Shown piece by piece: positions 10,687 through 21,600 of a stretch of DNA of 35,099 nt. The notes under the pieces are model-generated. The model searched no databases, was not told the origin of the DNA, and saw nothing but the letters and a program-made list of their open reading frames with translations. The position numbers were made by a program, and so were the translations under genes. How positions within the stretch are numbered: position 1 is the first letter of the stretch; each line of letters begins with the position of its first letter. Origin of the DNA: Bigelowiella natans CCMP2755 (taxonomy: Eukaryota; Cercozoa; Chlorarachniophyceae); assembly GCA_000320545.1 (NCBI GenBank), contig ADNK01001397.1:1-35099 (forward strand), read 5' to 3'.

Positions 10687-10982
10687 GTTCTCTTTCTCTG
10701 CGTGCCTACCCACCCTCTCTTCAGTTCTCTACGAGATGTCTAGGATAATGAACTGTGGTCTGGATAGGCAAACACTCTCCATATTGATTAGTTTATGCGA
10801 GAGTGGAGTGAACCCTGAAGCGTTAGCGAGCGTGATTAAGGAGCTTCGAAGGGAAACCGCCGCCTTGAGCATGGTTGTTGCTGTTAAAATTCATTCTATC
10901 TCGTTTTGTCGGTTATTCTCTCGCTGAATCTTACACACTGATTTGACAGGACTCGCAAGATGACGTGGACGAGAAGCGCTAA
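10490..10982 (+). CDS. MZT1: MOZART1 (mitotic-spindle organizing protein 1)
   Basis: MZT1 is a very small helical protein that binds the N-termini of gamma-tubulin complex proteins and recruits gamma-tubulin ring complexes to microtubule-organizing centres. Exons 10490–10556, 10725–10873 and 10950–10982 give 82 residues, the same length as the human protein. Exon 2 carries [11 protein letters not shown] and [17 protein letters not shown], a near-complete match to the family core (ISRILNTGLD … GINPEALSSVIKELRK). Exon 1 supplies QEDTFEI, which joins in phase to LYEMSR and aligns with the RETMDVLLEISR stretch. The last exon is 11 codons with an acidic tail ([10 protein letters not shown]). Intron 1 has a very long CT-rich pyrimidine tract. 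The stop TAA overlaps an AATAAA (10981–10986), so the 3' UTR is probably very short or uses another signal. Confidence 0.9.
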
Positions 10983-12134
10983 TAAAGTTTTGAGAATCAT
11001 GTGGTGCATCTAAATGTTTTGAAAGTAATAAGGAAGAGCATATTGAGACCACCTCACGATTGGCATATACATGCTTATTGCACGTCATAGCCATGGTATT
11101 ACAACCACAAAGCGTAGTCAGGTAACAGAAGAGACAGGAGCATGCCACAACACACGTGCCAATGAACGCCAGCAGATTCACCCCACACACATGTGTCACA
11201 AGCACACACAAGCTATGGCTGGTATATGTAAGGCACGATCGCCGATGGTGGCTGCTACGCAAGCTTACAACATGTACATTGTGTAGCCACATATCTGCGA
11301 TGCATATGCATTTGTATGAAAATCTTAGACATGCGATGTACGATGTAGACAGCCGCGCTAGCGCGGTCTAGCGGTGCTTAGCACGTACGTCTACTAGGCG
11401 TACCTATACCGTACGTATATCGCGCGAGTAGCATGACCTAGTGACGACTAGCATGTTATGAATCTGTGCTCTAGTGCTATTGTTGTATTGCGTATGCATG
11501 TCATATATAGCAGCTGCGAGCAGTCTAGCAGTACGTGTCTAGAGCGTGCTAGCGTGCTGTATGCCTATAGGTTGTACAAGTATGTATCCTATAGCTGCTA
11601 GCATGCTAGCATGGCTTGCGTTCATCGGGCAATTTTACGCGGACATACATGACGACACCTAACTCTAGCTAGCTAGCTATGCTAGTATATGGCTACATTG
11701 GGATGACCTTTGAAAAATACAAATCTATATACAAAAAAAAAAATATATCCATCACATCTGTCACATCATACATTCTAGCATTGCCACCTTTGGCTAGACA
11801 TCGCTAGATCGTGTTGCACTTTGCTTGCGTACCGGTATACATAATCGCACTATACAACACATGTACAGATAGCTGCATTCTTACATACTAGCACATCGTG
11901 CATAATAATATTTATATGCTAAGCATACTAACATACAGCTAGCTCGCCCTTCTGGCATCATCCTAATAATGTCCACAGAACATGGGAGCTGTGCCTCTTC
12001 AAACGCATGTAAATAGCATACGCAAGCGAGTGAATTTTCCTTTCCATGCTCATGTAATTATAGAACATTACATGATACACATAAGTTTCCTCTGTTTCAC
12101 GTAGCTATCGTATGAGCAGTGTCAGTTTGCGTGC
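10983..12134. repeat. Convergent spacer dense in CTAG / GCTAGC / GCATGC words
   Basis: This is the 3'–3' spacer between MZT1 and RPN5, with no supported gene. From about 11340 to 11960 I count roughly 20 CTAG tetranucleotides in about 620 bases, against about 2–3 expected at random. They often sit in GCTAGC, TGCTAGCATG and AGCTAGCTAGCT strings, mixed with TACGTA/GTAC words. The tract is not a tandem repeat: unit order and spacing vary. Confidence 0.7.
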
Positions 12135-12841
12135 CTACTTCTTCTTTGCTTTGATTTTTGCCACCATCATTTCTGTAACAACAACACAGAACAATTAGAA
12201 CCCTGACGAATCACTACCAATAAGCTCAACTAGTATCATTCTCGAGTGGGTGTGCAGTGGAGTGCGGTGGCTTTCTAATGCGCAGTTACCTTTGTTGATG
12301 AGGTGGCACGTCTTTTCTACGAGGCCAAGAAGTTTGCTCACATCGGACGACCACTCGTCTACTACCTCATTCGCTGTCTTCTTGCGAGCGAAAGTTACGA
12401 TCTGTGCTGGCCTATCAATTTTTGCGTGTAGTTGCTTGCTCTGCACCATCTCCGAGAGGTATGCTTCGGTTTTCTGCACATAATTATGCATATTGTTATT
12501 ATTAGGTTTATGATATTATAATGATATGTATGTAAGGAACAAAATCTAACAAATTCTAACACGTTCTCGACGTATTGGAAAACATTGTGCCTCCGCCGCC
12601 ATGTTTCAAGTTAAGATCGGAATCGATGTTATGGCATAATACAAAACACCAACCACATAGCAACCTGCCGTTATTTTCTACATCTTTATTCTAGAGAAAA
12701 TTTTGTCCGAAATAGTCCGGAGACAAAGCAACCTCTTCTGATAGGCCGAGTAGGAAAGCTAACCGTTCACTCTTGATGCGACTGTAATATTTCGACAGTA
12801 CTCGAATGTTCTGAGGAGAGATATAAACGAAATCCGCTATC

Positions 12842-12885
<44 letters not shown>

Positions 12886-14779
12886 AAACACAACCGAAAT
12901 TTATAGATAAAGACTGGCGGCGTGTCGAACTAAACAATATTTTGCGTGAGATAGATAGGTAGGAGGTAGGTAGGTGATAATACATACGTGCTGGACGACG
13001 GATCGTTGAAACTGCGTATCGTATCCCATCGATTTAAATTCTCCTGAGGTCTTGAATTCGTCGTTAAGCGGCCACGGAATCAGTTCGTCTGTCGTGAAGA
13101 GCTCTACCAGGTTCCTGAGCAACACCGACCATCCATTGTTAAATACGGGGGTTGCAGGGGGGGGGGCAAAGAAGTTGAAAGAAACGGCTCATAAACCACA
13201 AACGGATGTTTCGGAAGCCTCTCCGAACACGATTGCTCTCTCAGGATATGAGAAGAGCCTCGAATAATAAGGGATCTTTGCGTGCGCAATCAAGAAGGAA
13301 GTAATTTTTTTTCTCTCTCTCATCGGGGTACGTGTACTACTTACTTTGCCATTGGAAGCTTGTTCAACTCCTTCACCGTCATCTTAAATCGGTGAATCAT
13401 GTCTGACATTTCAGCATCGTACGGCGACAAGCAGAGATATACGACAGCACTCTTCAACGCCTATAAATCAGCAAAATGAAAATATGATTTCTTGAGGTGA
13501 AGGGGGGGAGCGGCAGGGGAAAACATGAAACGGTGCATCAGTCACGTTTGTCGAATTATTTGTGATTCATTTCACCTCTTGGTAAGCCTTAACCTCCTTC
13601 TGCTCCTGCTTGATTTTGAAGAGAGAGTGGTAGCACTTGCACGTATCAAAGAAAGCGTTTTCATGCGAATAATATTTAATCATAAGGTTGTAGAACTTCC
13701 ACTGGAGCTCCCCGAAACCGCTTTCCTTGAGCTTTTCCGTGTTGACCTTCTTAGCTACGATAGATGCCCTGACCCATTTATTTGTTTGGATGCAGAGACG
13801 GATCTGCTCGAGGAGAAATTCCGCTTTCTCCTTGAGTTCCATGGATCCTATAGTTTCGACCTGTACAAAGGGGGGTGCAAGATAGAAGAACGGGAAGGGG
13901 GCGGGGGAGTAATGACAACGACATCACTACAAACAAGTTCTGATTAATAGCTATTTTGTGATTAGCAAACCTGCACTTCCTGTAGGATAGAACATGCGTC
14001 CTCTTCCTTGCCCTCGTCCTCTCGGATCTTTGCGAGAGTCTTGGTGAGGCGAGCGCGCTCAAGTTCCACCATGAGCTGAAACGAGACCTCAGTATCAATA
14101 ATGGACGCGGCGGCTATGCACACAATTTAGGACCTTTCCTGCCGACACTGTGCGTAGAGTTTCGATCAGATCGACCTTTGTTTGCATATCTGGAGTCATG
14201 TCCAGGGCTTCCATTGCTGCCTGTACTACCGTGGAGATGACCTGAAAAAGTGGCACGTGTTCTGTCGGCTCTGTTTTCACCTAAGTTGTCATCACAATGG
14301 TGGTACCTTGCGGAGCTGTGCTCGCCTCTTGCAGAGGATGGCAATGTGGTTGTTTAACGTTTTCCACTGTTTGCATTTGATACAAAGTTCTATGATAGCT
14401 TTGGCAAGCTTTTGAGTGGATTCTGTGTCCGCAGCCTGGGTGGAAAAGCAACCAAATTTTAATAATTCCATTTATCTGGATGATCGATGCCAGGGAGTGC
14501 TGTCGATGGAAGATGCTGACCACGATATTAGTTGAGCTTACCAGTCGGGTTTTCTTTTCCAGTTGAAGCAGGTTAGTAAGAGCGCTATCCAGCTTCGAAG
14601 CCTGGGCGTAAATATGATACGGGTGAGTTCAGCGATAGACGACACTCATAGATTTAGGCTCTACGTACATCAGCTTCCACGGGAGAAATATACACGGGGA
14701 TTTTCGCATCCACTTCTTCCGAGAAGTCTCCCTTCAGACTCTTCACGAACTTCTTCTCCTCCACCTTCTCAACCTCCAT
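12135..14779 (-). CDS. PSMD12: 26S proteasome lid subunit Rpn5 (PSMD12)
   Basis: Rpn5 is a PCI-domain subunit of the 19S lid that helps hold the deubiquitinase Rpn11 and contacts the base ring. Eleven exons on the minus strand: 14669–14779, 14542–14601, 14307–14435, 14134–14241, 13971–14075, 13576–13860, 13345–13460, 12988–13114, 12733–12810, 12290–12473, 12135–12172. All phases agree and give 446 residues (human 456). Landmarks are LVELERARLTKTLA-type sequence in exon 5 (VELERARLTKTLAKI), EFLLEQIRLC and YNLMIKYY in exon 6, ALKSAVVYLCLSPYDAEMSD in exon 7, NLVELFTTDEL in exon 8, NIRVLSKYYSRI in exon 9 (PCI winged helix), and VVDEWSSDVSKLLGLVEKT in exon 10. It ends in a short Lys-rich tail. Start ATG 14779–14777 opens on MEVEKVEE. 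Introns are 57–261 nt. Confidence 0.95.
12844..12881 (-). repeat. (GA)n microsatellite in RPN5 intron 8 (CT on the sense strand)
   Basis: It lies in intron 12811–12987, about 30 nt before the acceptor on the sense strand, where a pyrimidine tract is expected. Confidence 0.85.
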
Positions 14780-15904
14780 GGATGATGCCTACGTGATAGA
14801 TAAGATGAAATTTTTAGACATGCTGTGTGACAATCTCGTTAATCTTGCCGGCGATGTTAGCCCGAAAAGATGTCAATGTAATATTGATTTTAAACACTTG
14901 CTTCATCGAAATTCGTTCTCTATTGTTTTAGAATATGTCTGAGCTGAGCTAATATGCCACACAGATGTAATATTAAATTTGAAGTTACTAATCGTACTAT
15001 CGCAAAAAATGGAAGGATTGCGCAAACGATTGCAAGATCCTGTTCCGCAGGGAAGATGGTTGCGATTTACTTCCAATGCACTGCTGTGCTGCAATAGCGC
15101 ATTGCTCAGATATTGAGCAATGCATTAATTTGCGCGGAAGTGCTGGTAGATTTTGGCGTCTATTTCACCACCCAGACCCCACATGGTTCCCATCTGGCAT
15201 GCTCTCTAAAGGAAAAGGTTAAATAAGGGCAGTGCCTTGTCCGCCATTGCTACGACTTATGGTAGCTTGAATCAGACTGATTTTTATGAAACGTCAACCT
15301 AAAATTATTGTCGTAATGTAAACTCCAATGGCAATCCAACTTTTGACGTCCATCTGCACTCACGGTACGTTTTAACTCAGACTTAACCGTGTCTTTCCCA
15401 TGTACTTCTCTTCGAAGCTGGAGTGTATTTTGTGCATTTTTTGGCCTTTCTGCAAGTCGCAGAGCTGAACTCGAAGCCAAACAGGGCGAGTAGAAAGTAT
15501 CATAGAGATCCAGTTTCGCGCGAAATGAAGACGGTGATCCGCAAAGCGAAAGCGCACACAGGTTTCGATCTTACGACAAAGGTATCGAAGAAATCTCGAA
15601 TGCTTGAACCCGAATCCAGCCTTATTCTTCGACTCTGAGGCTGTTTTTATTGTCGTAGTAGTAAACCCACGGGGATCATTCAGCAGCACAGCCTTCAAAT
15701 CTGGGCCTGAATTTTCTCGAGGTTTTGAGCAAAGATCATCGCCCGCCCTTTCCTCTCCCACCCTTCACGACGAAAAGGTTGCTATTTACCGTGCCATAGT
15801 AGTGGGTCATTGGCATCTTGAAGCAGGGCTTGTATTGAATTCGAACGTGTTACAAGCCTTTTTGTGCCGGCGGGTTGATTGCACTGCGGATACTCCGAGG
15901 AGGC
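14780..15904. promoter_or_regulatory. Divergent 5' spacer of RPN5 and IWR1, no confident gene
   Basis: It lies between the RPN5 start (reading left) and the IWR1 start (reading right). A 129-residue open frame on the minus strand (15372–15761), a 71-residue one on the plus strand (15423–15638) and a 60-codon plus-strand frame near 15000–15220 are present. None resembles a family I recognise and none has a convincing gene structure. Promoters and 5' UTRs of both neighbours must lie here. Confidence 0.45.
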
Positions 15905-16914
15905 ATGGCTTCCAAGAACACGCAGCTTTCCCCGGAGGACATTCCCTCCACTCAATCTGTGCCATCGTCACGGCCCCGAGACACCTCGGTGCGAACACAA
16001 GAACATCCCGAGCGGAAAAATTCTTCCGTAGCGCCCCCGAAGAATGGTGGAGGAAGCGTCCTCCTCCGTATTAAGCGAAAAAGAGATGAGAACCCTATGG
16101 AGGCTCTCCTAGTAGCCACTGAGGCGGATCGGGGCTATTCGAAGCGACCGATGCTTAAAACGATTCGCCGGATGATGGGGAATGTTTCTCTTAGCTCCGA
16201 AGATAAGGATAAAAAAATACCAAATGTGAAAGAAGAGGAGGGCAGCGGCGAGGCCGAAACTAAGCTCTTCACGTTAGTTGACACAGTTTCCGAGGCAGAC
16301 TTCCGTTCCAAAGAATTCTCCCAAAAAATTTTGGCACGGCTGAAGAAGGCGAAGAAGCGTCGTTGCCTCAAGGCGGCCCCCCTCACCCAGAGGGAAAAGC
16401 GAAAGGCGTCAAGAGCGGACCGCATCAGAAGGTTTGAGAAGATGCAGAAGTACAGATTCAAGGCAACTCAGAAGATCACAGTCTCTGGAATCGACGCGGG
16501 TACGGATCAACGTGGAGAGCTCAAGCTCGTGGATCTCGAGACAACGAAAAACGAATTCGATGGGATAAAACTGAAGGTATGTGCGCACCCTAGCTTAGGC
16601 CGTCGCCCCTCACTGACAAGAGTGTGAATGCGATGTTGAGATTTGGATGCTTTCAACGCAGGATCCGACCGTGTCCCGAATGGATGCTGTCAACAAGAAA
16701 TACAGCACGAACAAGGTGGGGGCTGAAATTTGGGAGTATCGTCGAGTGCGCTGTGTTGAATATCATCGAGTGTGCTGTGTTACAAGGACGTGACATCATG
16801 ATTTGTGGTCAGCTTGCCGAGAAGTGCGAGAAGAGCATCGAGGAGTACTTCCAGCAACCCCGAATATCATCGTCATCATCATCGAAACCGTCTGCTGCTC
16901 AGCAGCAGGTAAAA

Positions 16915-16950
<36 letters not shown>

Positions 16951-17199
16951 ATATATGCATGGATGCACCCATACCCAACGACCATAAGCTCTCTTGATAA
17001 GCTCCTCTCCTCTACATTTGGTGGTGGCAGCAGACGTCGCAGTTATCGTCGCAGCAGCACCTTCCCGAGTCGAAGAAGTTGGAAATGGAGACGGATAAGG
17101 AGGGAGGCGACGACTACGTCTACGATATCTACTGCATTTCCCAGGATGCTGCAGACACAGGTTATTGCTCACCCACGTAATCAATAAGGGCTAATCTGG

Positions 17200-17238
<39 letters not shown>

Positions 17239-18007
17239 GTTTTGATTGTGTGTTTTTATTTTCCCGTGAACAATGTACGCCTGCATGCCATACTTCTCTT
17301 TCTTCTAAACATTCTCGGCACGACTACCACTCCGATACCCCGCAGTATGTATATATATCCTTAACCGTTGCTGCTGCTTCGCTTCTCTTCTCTTTGCCTC
17401 AGGAACGATTCTGAGCGGGTTGGACGAGGCAGCGAAAGCTGCGTATGTAGACATGAGGGGGATGATAGAAGCGCAGCAACTCTGGGAAAGAGAATACGGA
17501 TATGACGATAGCGAGGAGGAGGAAGAAGGAAACGGATATGGCAGCGAGGATTCGAATGCACAGGAGGTAGTAGAGGAGGATGAGGAAAAGGAGGAGGATA
17601 GAACAACAGATAGATAAATAGATAGATTGTGCTATGGTATCATCATCATCGTTATCATCATCACCATCATCATCATCACACGTGAAGTAGGATTCATGGT
17701 ACAAATTATGCTCTAATAAGCGATATAAATATCGACCAAGCTCCCAAGCTGACGACGCCACGACCACCATGCGCACCCGCTCACCATTTTCGCATTGTGT
17801 TGTGTGTTGCTGTGCGTTGTGTGCATGTACGACGCACCGTCTCAGATTGATTATCCCGACGAGGATTGGGAAGAGGATTTCCCCGGAAACTACAGGGATC
17901 GAAGCCGGGAGTCATCAAGCAGTGACTTGCTCACCGACCAGTTGTGGATGCGGGAGCAGGCAAGTCCCACCCGAATCACCCTGAATGACCTCCGCAGGCG
18001 GAAATGA
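15905..18007 (+). CDS. IWR1: Iwr1 / SLC7A6OS-type RNA polymerase II nuclear import factor
   Basis: Iwr1 binds assembled RNA polymerase II in the cytoplasm and directs its import through a basic N-terminal signal. Exons 15905–16576, 16662–16715, 16771–16908 (or from 16747), 17031–17160, 17403–17566 and 17846–18007 give about 439 residues. Diagnostic matches are SVLLRIKRKRDENPMEALLV (residues 51–70; family V-L-R-V-K-R-K-R…ALVL) and DDYVYDIY near residue 315, the conserved DDYVYDIYYL motif. Acidic patches in exons 5 and 6 (EEEEE; YPDEDWEEDFPGNY) match the acidic C-terminal region of the family. The middle of exon 1 is Lys/Arg-rich (KKAKKRR). Exon 3 contains DIMICGQLAEK, equivalent to the DVILC segment. 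The exon 2/3 acceptor is ambiguous because of a local tandem duplication. The start at MASKN is chosen as the closest ATG to the conserved block; an in-frame ATG 10 codons upstream also exists. Confidence 0.88.
16916..16948 (+). repeat. (TG)n microsatellite in IWR1 intron 3
   Basis: The TG run begins a few bases after the donor at 16909. It is sense-oriented TG. Confidence 0.9.
17202..17237 (+). repeat. (TG)n microsatellite in IWR1 intron 4
   Basis: This is the second TG run in the same gene, in the intron 17161–17402, again TG on the sense strand. Confidence 0.9.
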
Positions 18008-18271
18008 GGGATCGATCGGCGGCGGCGGCGGCGGCGTCGGAATGTTAACAGAGTACTTGTATGATAGGATAGACGATAGATCTAGAGATGTTACCAAAAT
18101 ACACGCTCTTCGCAAGGTTGGCATGTCATTGTATATCGTACATCTAGACAACCCGTTAGCGTGTGCCAGCATGATGTGTTTTGCATATCGCCGTCGCATT
18201 CCTAAACATCTATATATAGATTCTAGAGGTGTAGACGATGCGCCTACATGAGGCGCGATGCCTTTACAACA
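18008..18271. other. Convergent spacer left of the retrotransposon
   Basis: It follows the IWR1 stop and has a (GGC)n run (about 18019–18035) and three CTAG words (near 18080, 18145 and 18222). It ends with the AACA target-site copy at 18268–18271. No gene is supported. Confidence 0.6.
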
Positions 18272-18597
18272 TGTTGCGCGTAAGGTGTTCACAGGCCGAG
18301 GCGCTACGTGCACAAGTAGGCAGGGGGGGGGAAAGGCACGTTTGCTTCCTTTTGAAGAGTTGTGTTTATTTTTATTAAAGATTATATTTTTATTAAATCG
18401 TGCACTGCGTAATCATTCGCGAAGCTTTCGCGAATGCCGCCGCACGTGGGGCAGCACACTTCCGGTGTGCTGCCATGAGTCCCGCCGGAACCCACGTGCC
18501 TATGCTGTATTAATATCTACGTTATCTATATTCTATATCCGCGACAACCCCTTTGTTGTCGCACGTGACTTGTGCCCGCGTAGTGGTACGCGCTACA
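18272..18597 (-). repeat. LTR (3' LTR in element sense)
   Basis: A 326-bp copy bounded by TGTTGCG…GCTACA on the plus strand. In element sense it contains AATAAA-type AT-rich sequence, a candidate polyadenylation region. It is packed with inverted repeats: 18276–18282/18587–18593, 18310–18317/18568–18575, 18415–18423/18427–18435, 18442–18450/18491–18499, 18451–18459/18465–18473 and 18541–18548/18555–18562. Confidence 0.97.
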
Positions 18598-18607
18598 CCT
18601 CCCCCAA
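18598..18607 (-). other. Polypurine tract of the retrotransposon
   Basis: On the element sense strand TTGGGGGAGG directly abuts the 3' LTR. This is the expected place and composition for the primer of plus-strand DNA synthesis. Confidence 0.75.
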
Positions 18608-18648
18608 GTCACGTTGCTCCTTCCTTCCTTCCTTATTCCCTTAGACCT

Positions 18649-21600
18649 TCATCGCTTTCGGAACTTCACCAACCACCAGGTAATAGATTCCTCTCTAACC
18701 TTATCTCCTTTGTCGCTTACCCAGAACTCACCTTCGTCCTTAGGTTCGTGTCCATACCAGCCCTCTGCATCAAGGTCCCCCAGGACCTTATACCAGTGCT
18801 CAAAGGGTAAGTCGGGAACAGCTAGGTAGAGTAGCTGATATTTTCCGTCCTTTATTTTCATAGCTACCCTCTCCATATTTCGTAATCCAGGGTAGCCTAG
18901 ATAGACAATCTTCATGCGCCAATCGTCGTTCACCCTGACCTTATTGTTTCCATATTCCACATCGAACTTAGGTCGGGGTCCTAAACAAGGCATTGCTCGC
19001 TCCCACACAGTAGGGTTTACTTTAACATCCTCTAGGAGCTTCTCACCGATATCATAATTCTTTAGGTGACTGATGTGGCGCAAGGTGACCCTGTTCCCAT
19101 CATAGATGTAGTACTGCTTCCTCCCCTTCCTCTCGGTAACCTTTGCAACGCCACCCCAGAAGGGGTCTTGTTTATTTCTCGATCTCAGATTTACCTTGGC
19201 CCTAACATACTGTCCTTCCTTTAGAACTCGGCCATCGTACGGGACCTTCTCGTCTTCGCTCTCGGTATCGTCGTCGTTGTCGTCGCCTTCTTCCCTCTCC
19301 TTATCCTTGATACCTCCCCCAGACGTGAAGGTGTCGTTTACTAACCCTTGTATCTTGTCTGGTGTGGTGCTATTTATCCTGCTTAGGTTGGCCAAGGTGC
19401 GGTGGAGTCGCTCTACCTTGGAGTTGGACTGGGCATAGTATACAGGTGAGGCATCAATATTAGGGTGTGGTAGCTGTAGAAGAGAGGTCTCATTATCCAC
19501 ATGTAACTTCTTTGGTATCTTGTTTATGCTAACTTCATCAGGGATAGCCTGGAGCTCAGACTCCCAGGTACGGTAGCAGTTAGTAAGCCTCTGCTTATAT
19601 AAGCCTTTGTTCTTCTTAGCAACGTTGACCTTGATAATCTTTTTAACCCAGCACTTTCCAGTGGCCACATCAACGAAGGTAAGGTAGTGATAGCCATCGT
19701 ACTTATAAACATCAATTTGCACGATATCTAAGAAGTTCCTTGCTTTGATTTTCTTAGATGCACGGCTCTTGCTGGACTCCTTGGTGGCGACGCCTGCCGC
19801 CTTCAAGCTGGAGCGCCTGCAGCCACGCAGGTATGTCCTTATCTCTTTTAGCTTGTAGGGCCAGTAGTAATGGTAGAGTAGAGCAGTGATATGGTTTTCT
19901 CCTACGTGTGCAGGTCCATGGGCGGTAAAGAGAAGGGCTCCCCTGGTCCGCCGTGGCACGTAGGTACGCCTAACATTATTAGTGTATACATATATCCTAT
20001 CACTAAGTACCTCATGCTTGTGTTTGTATTTATCCAGGTGTTCTTGAAGGTGCTGGAGCTCCTCTGGCTCAGGCAGGAAGTCGCCGTCCTCGAAGGTAAT
20101 CGCGTTAACCATAGGGGTGACCTGGGTAGGGACTTTCTTTTCGAACAGCCTGCTGAAATAGTCAGCAAGCTGCTTGTCTCCTGGTGCGTAGACCACTGTC
20201 CTCTTGTCCCTAAACTCTTCCGTGTCCGCCCTCATAGCTGCATACTCATCGTTAGGCGCTTCGAGCTTGCGGTCGATGCCTAGGAGGGGCTTGTGGTCAG
20301 TCATTAAGGTGAAGCTGGGCACCGACAGCAGGTAGTATCTTAGTTTCCTCTGCGCCTCAGTCATGGCTTTATACTCTCCTTTTGTAGGGCTGTACTTGGC
20401 CTCAGCTGCTGTGCAGGCCCTGCCCCACACCCGTATGATCTGCTGGTCTTGGGTAAGTACAGCAGCCATACCTAGCTTAGACCAGTCTGTCCATAGGGTA
20501 GCTGGTCTAGTAGTGTCTAGCTTAGCATTCAATAGGGTGTTGCTGCATAACTTTATTAGGTTATCGAAGTGGGCATCAAGGCCAGCCTTGGCCCACACCT
20601 TAGCGAAGCTGAGGCCTACAGAGTTCTCCTTCCGGTAAGCAGTAGTAAAAGCAGCTGCAGTCCTAGCGTAGGTAGGGGAGAACCTACGTAGTATCCAAGC
20701 TGCAGTCTGCAAGAATGACTTTAACTCCTTTGCATTCTTAGGTTTAGGGGCTTGCTGTAGTGCTGCTACTTTCTCGGGGTTTGGGGTGATGCGGCCTTGC
20801 TCCAGGTAATATCCACACCACTTGATTCTTGTAGCTAGGAATGTACACTTCTGCAGTCTAATAGTAAAACCGAAGTGTGCAAACCTAATAAATATATTTT
20901 CCAGGAGGAAGATCTGAGCGACGACTGTGTTGGTACATATTATGTCATCATCCACATACACAAACACAAACACCCACAACACAGACGCCATCCCATCATG
21001 TGTGTATGCCCTGTAGTTCTGACTACTGAACGCATCCCCTGATATGCTTAGGCCGTAAGGGAATACGACGAAGTGCCACTTCCTGTGCCTGCTGGAGAAC
21101 GCGGTAATGGGGCGGGAGGTTTTGTGGATGGGTGTCTGCATGTATGATTCATTTTTATCTAGGGAAGAGTAGTATTTGTATCCTATGACGTGTTCAATAA
21201 CGTCATCTATCCTTGGTGTAGGTGTCTGGATCCTCTTTATTACTCGGTTGTGGCGGATGAAGTTGTGCGCCAGGCGGAAGAAAGGGTAAGTAGGTTTCTT
21301 AGCTAGCACATGTCTCACGTTCCATGGTGAGTTGCTTGGCTCTATCTTCCCTTCCTTTGCCCATTCATTGATCTGCCACTCTATCTTTTCCCAGTCCGCT
21401 TCCGGTCGCCTATGTTCTGGGTCATTGATGATGCACTCTTCGTATCCCTTCTTTAGCTCGATCTTTACTGGGGTAAGCTTGCTGGAGGGCTTCGTCGTCG
21501 GCTTGGTGATGTCAGAGTACTTCTCGTTTAATATTTTATTAATGTACTTTTTGCCTTTGTCGATATCCCAATCATCAGCTGGGGGGGTCTTGTCCAGTAG

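Noticed and set aside
15372-15761. 129-codon minus-strand frame between RPN5 and IWR1, with 71-codon and 60-codon plus-strand frames overlapping the spacer
   Set aside because: No recognisable family, no convincing splice structure, and it would break the strand alternation. I leave it as possible only.
18258-18644. Plus-strand open frames inside both LTRs (again at 23645–24070)
   Set aside because: They arise from LTR sequence on the non-element strand and appear twice only because the LTR is duplicated.
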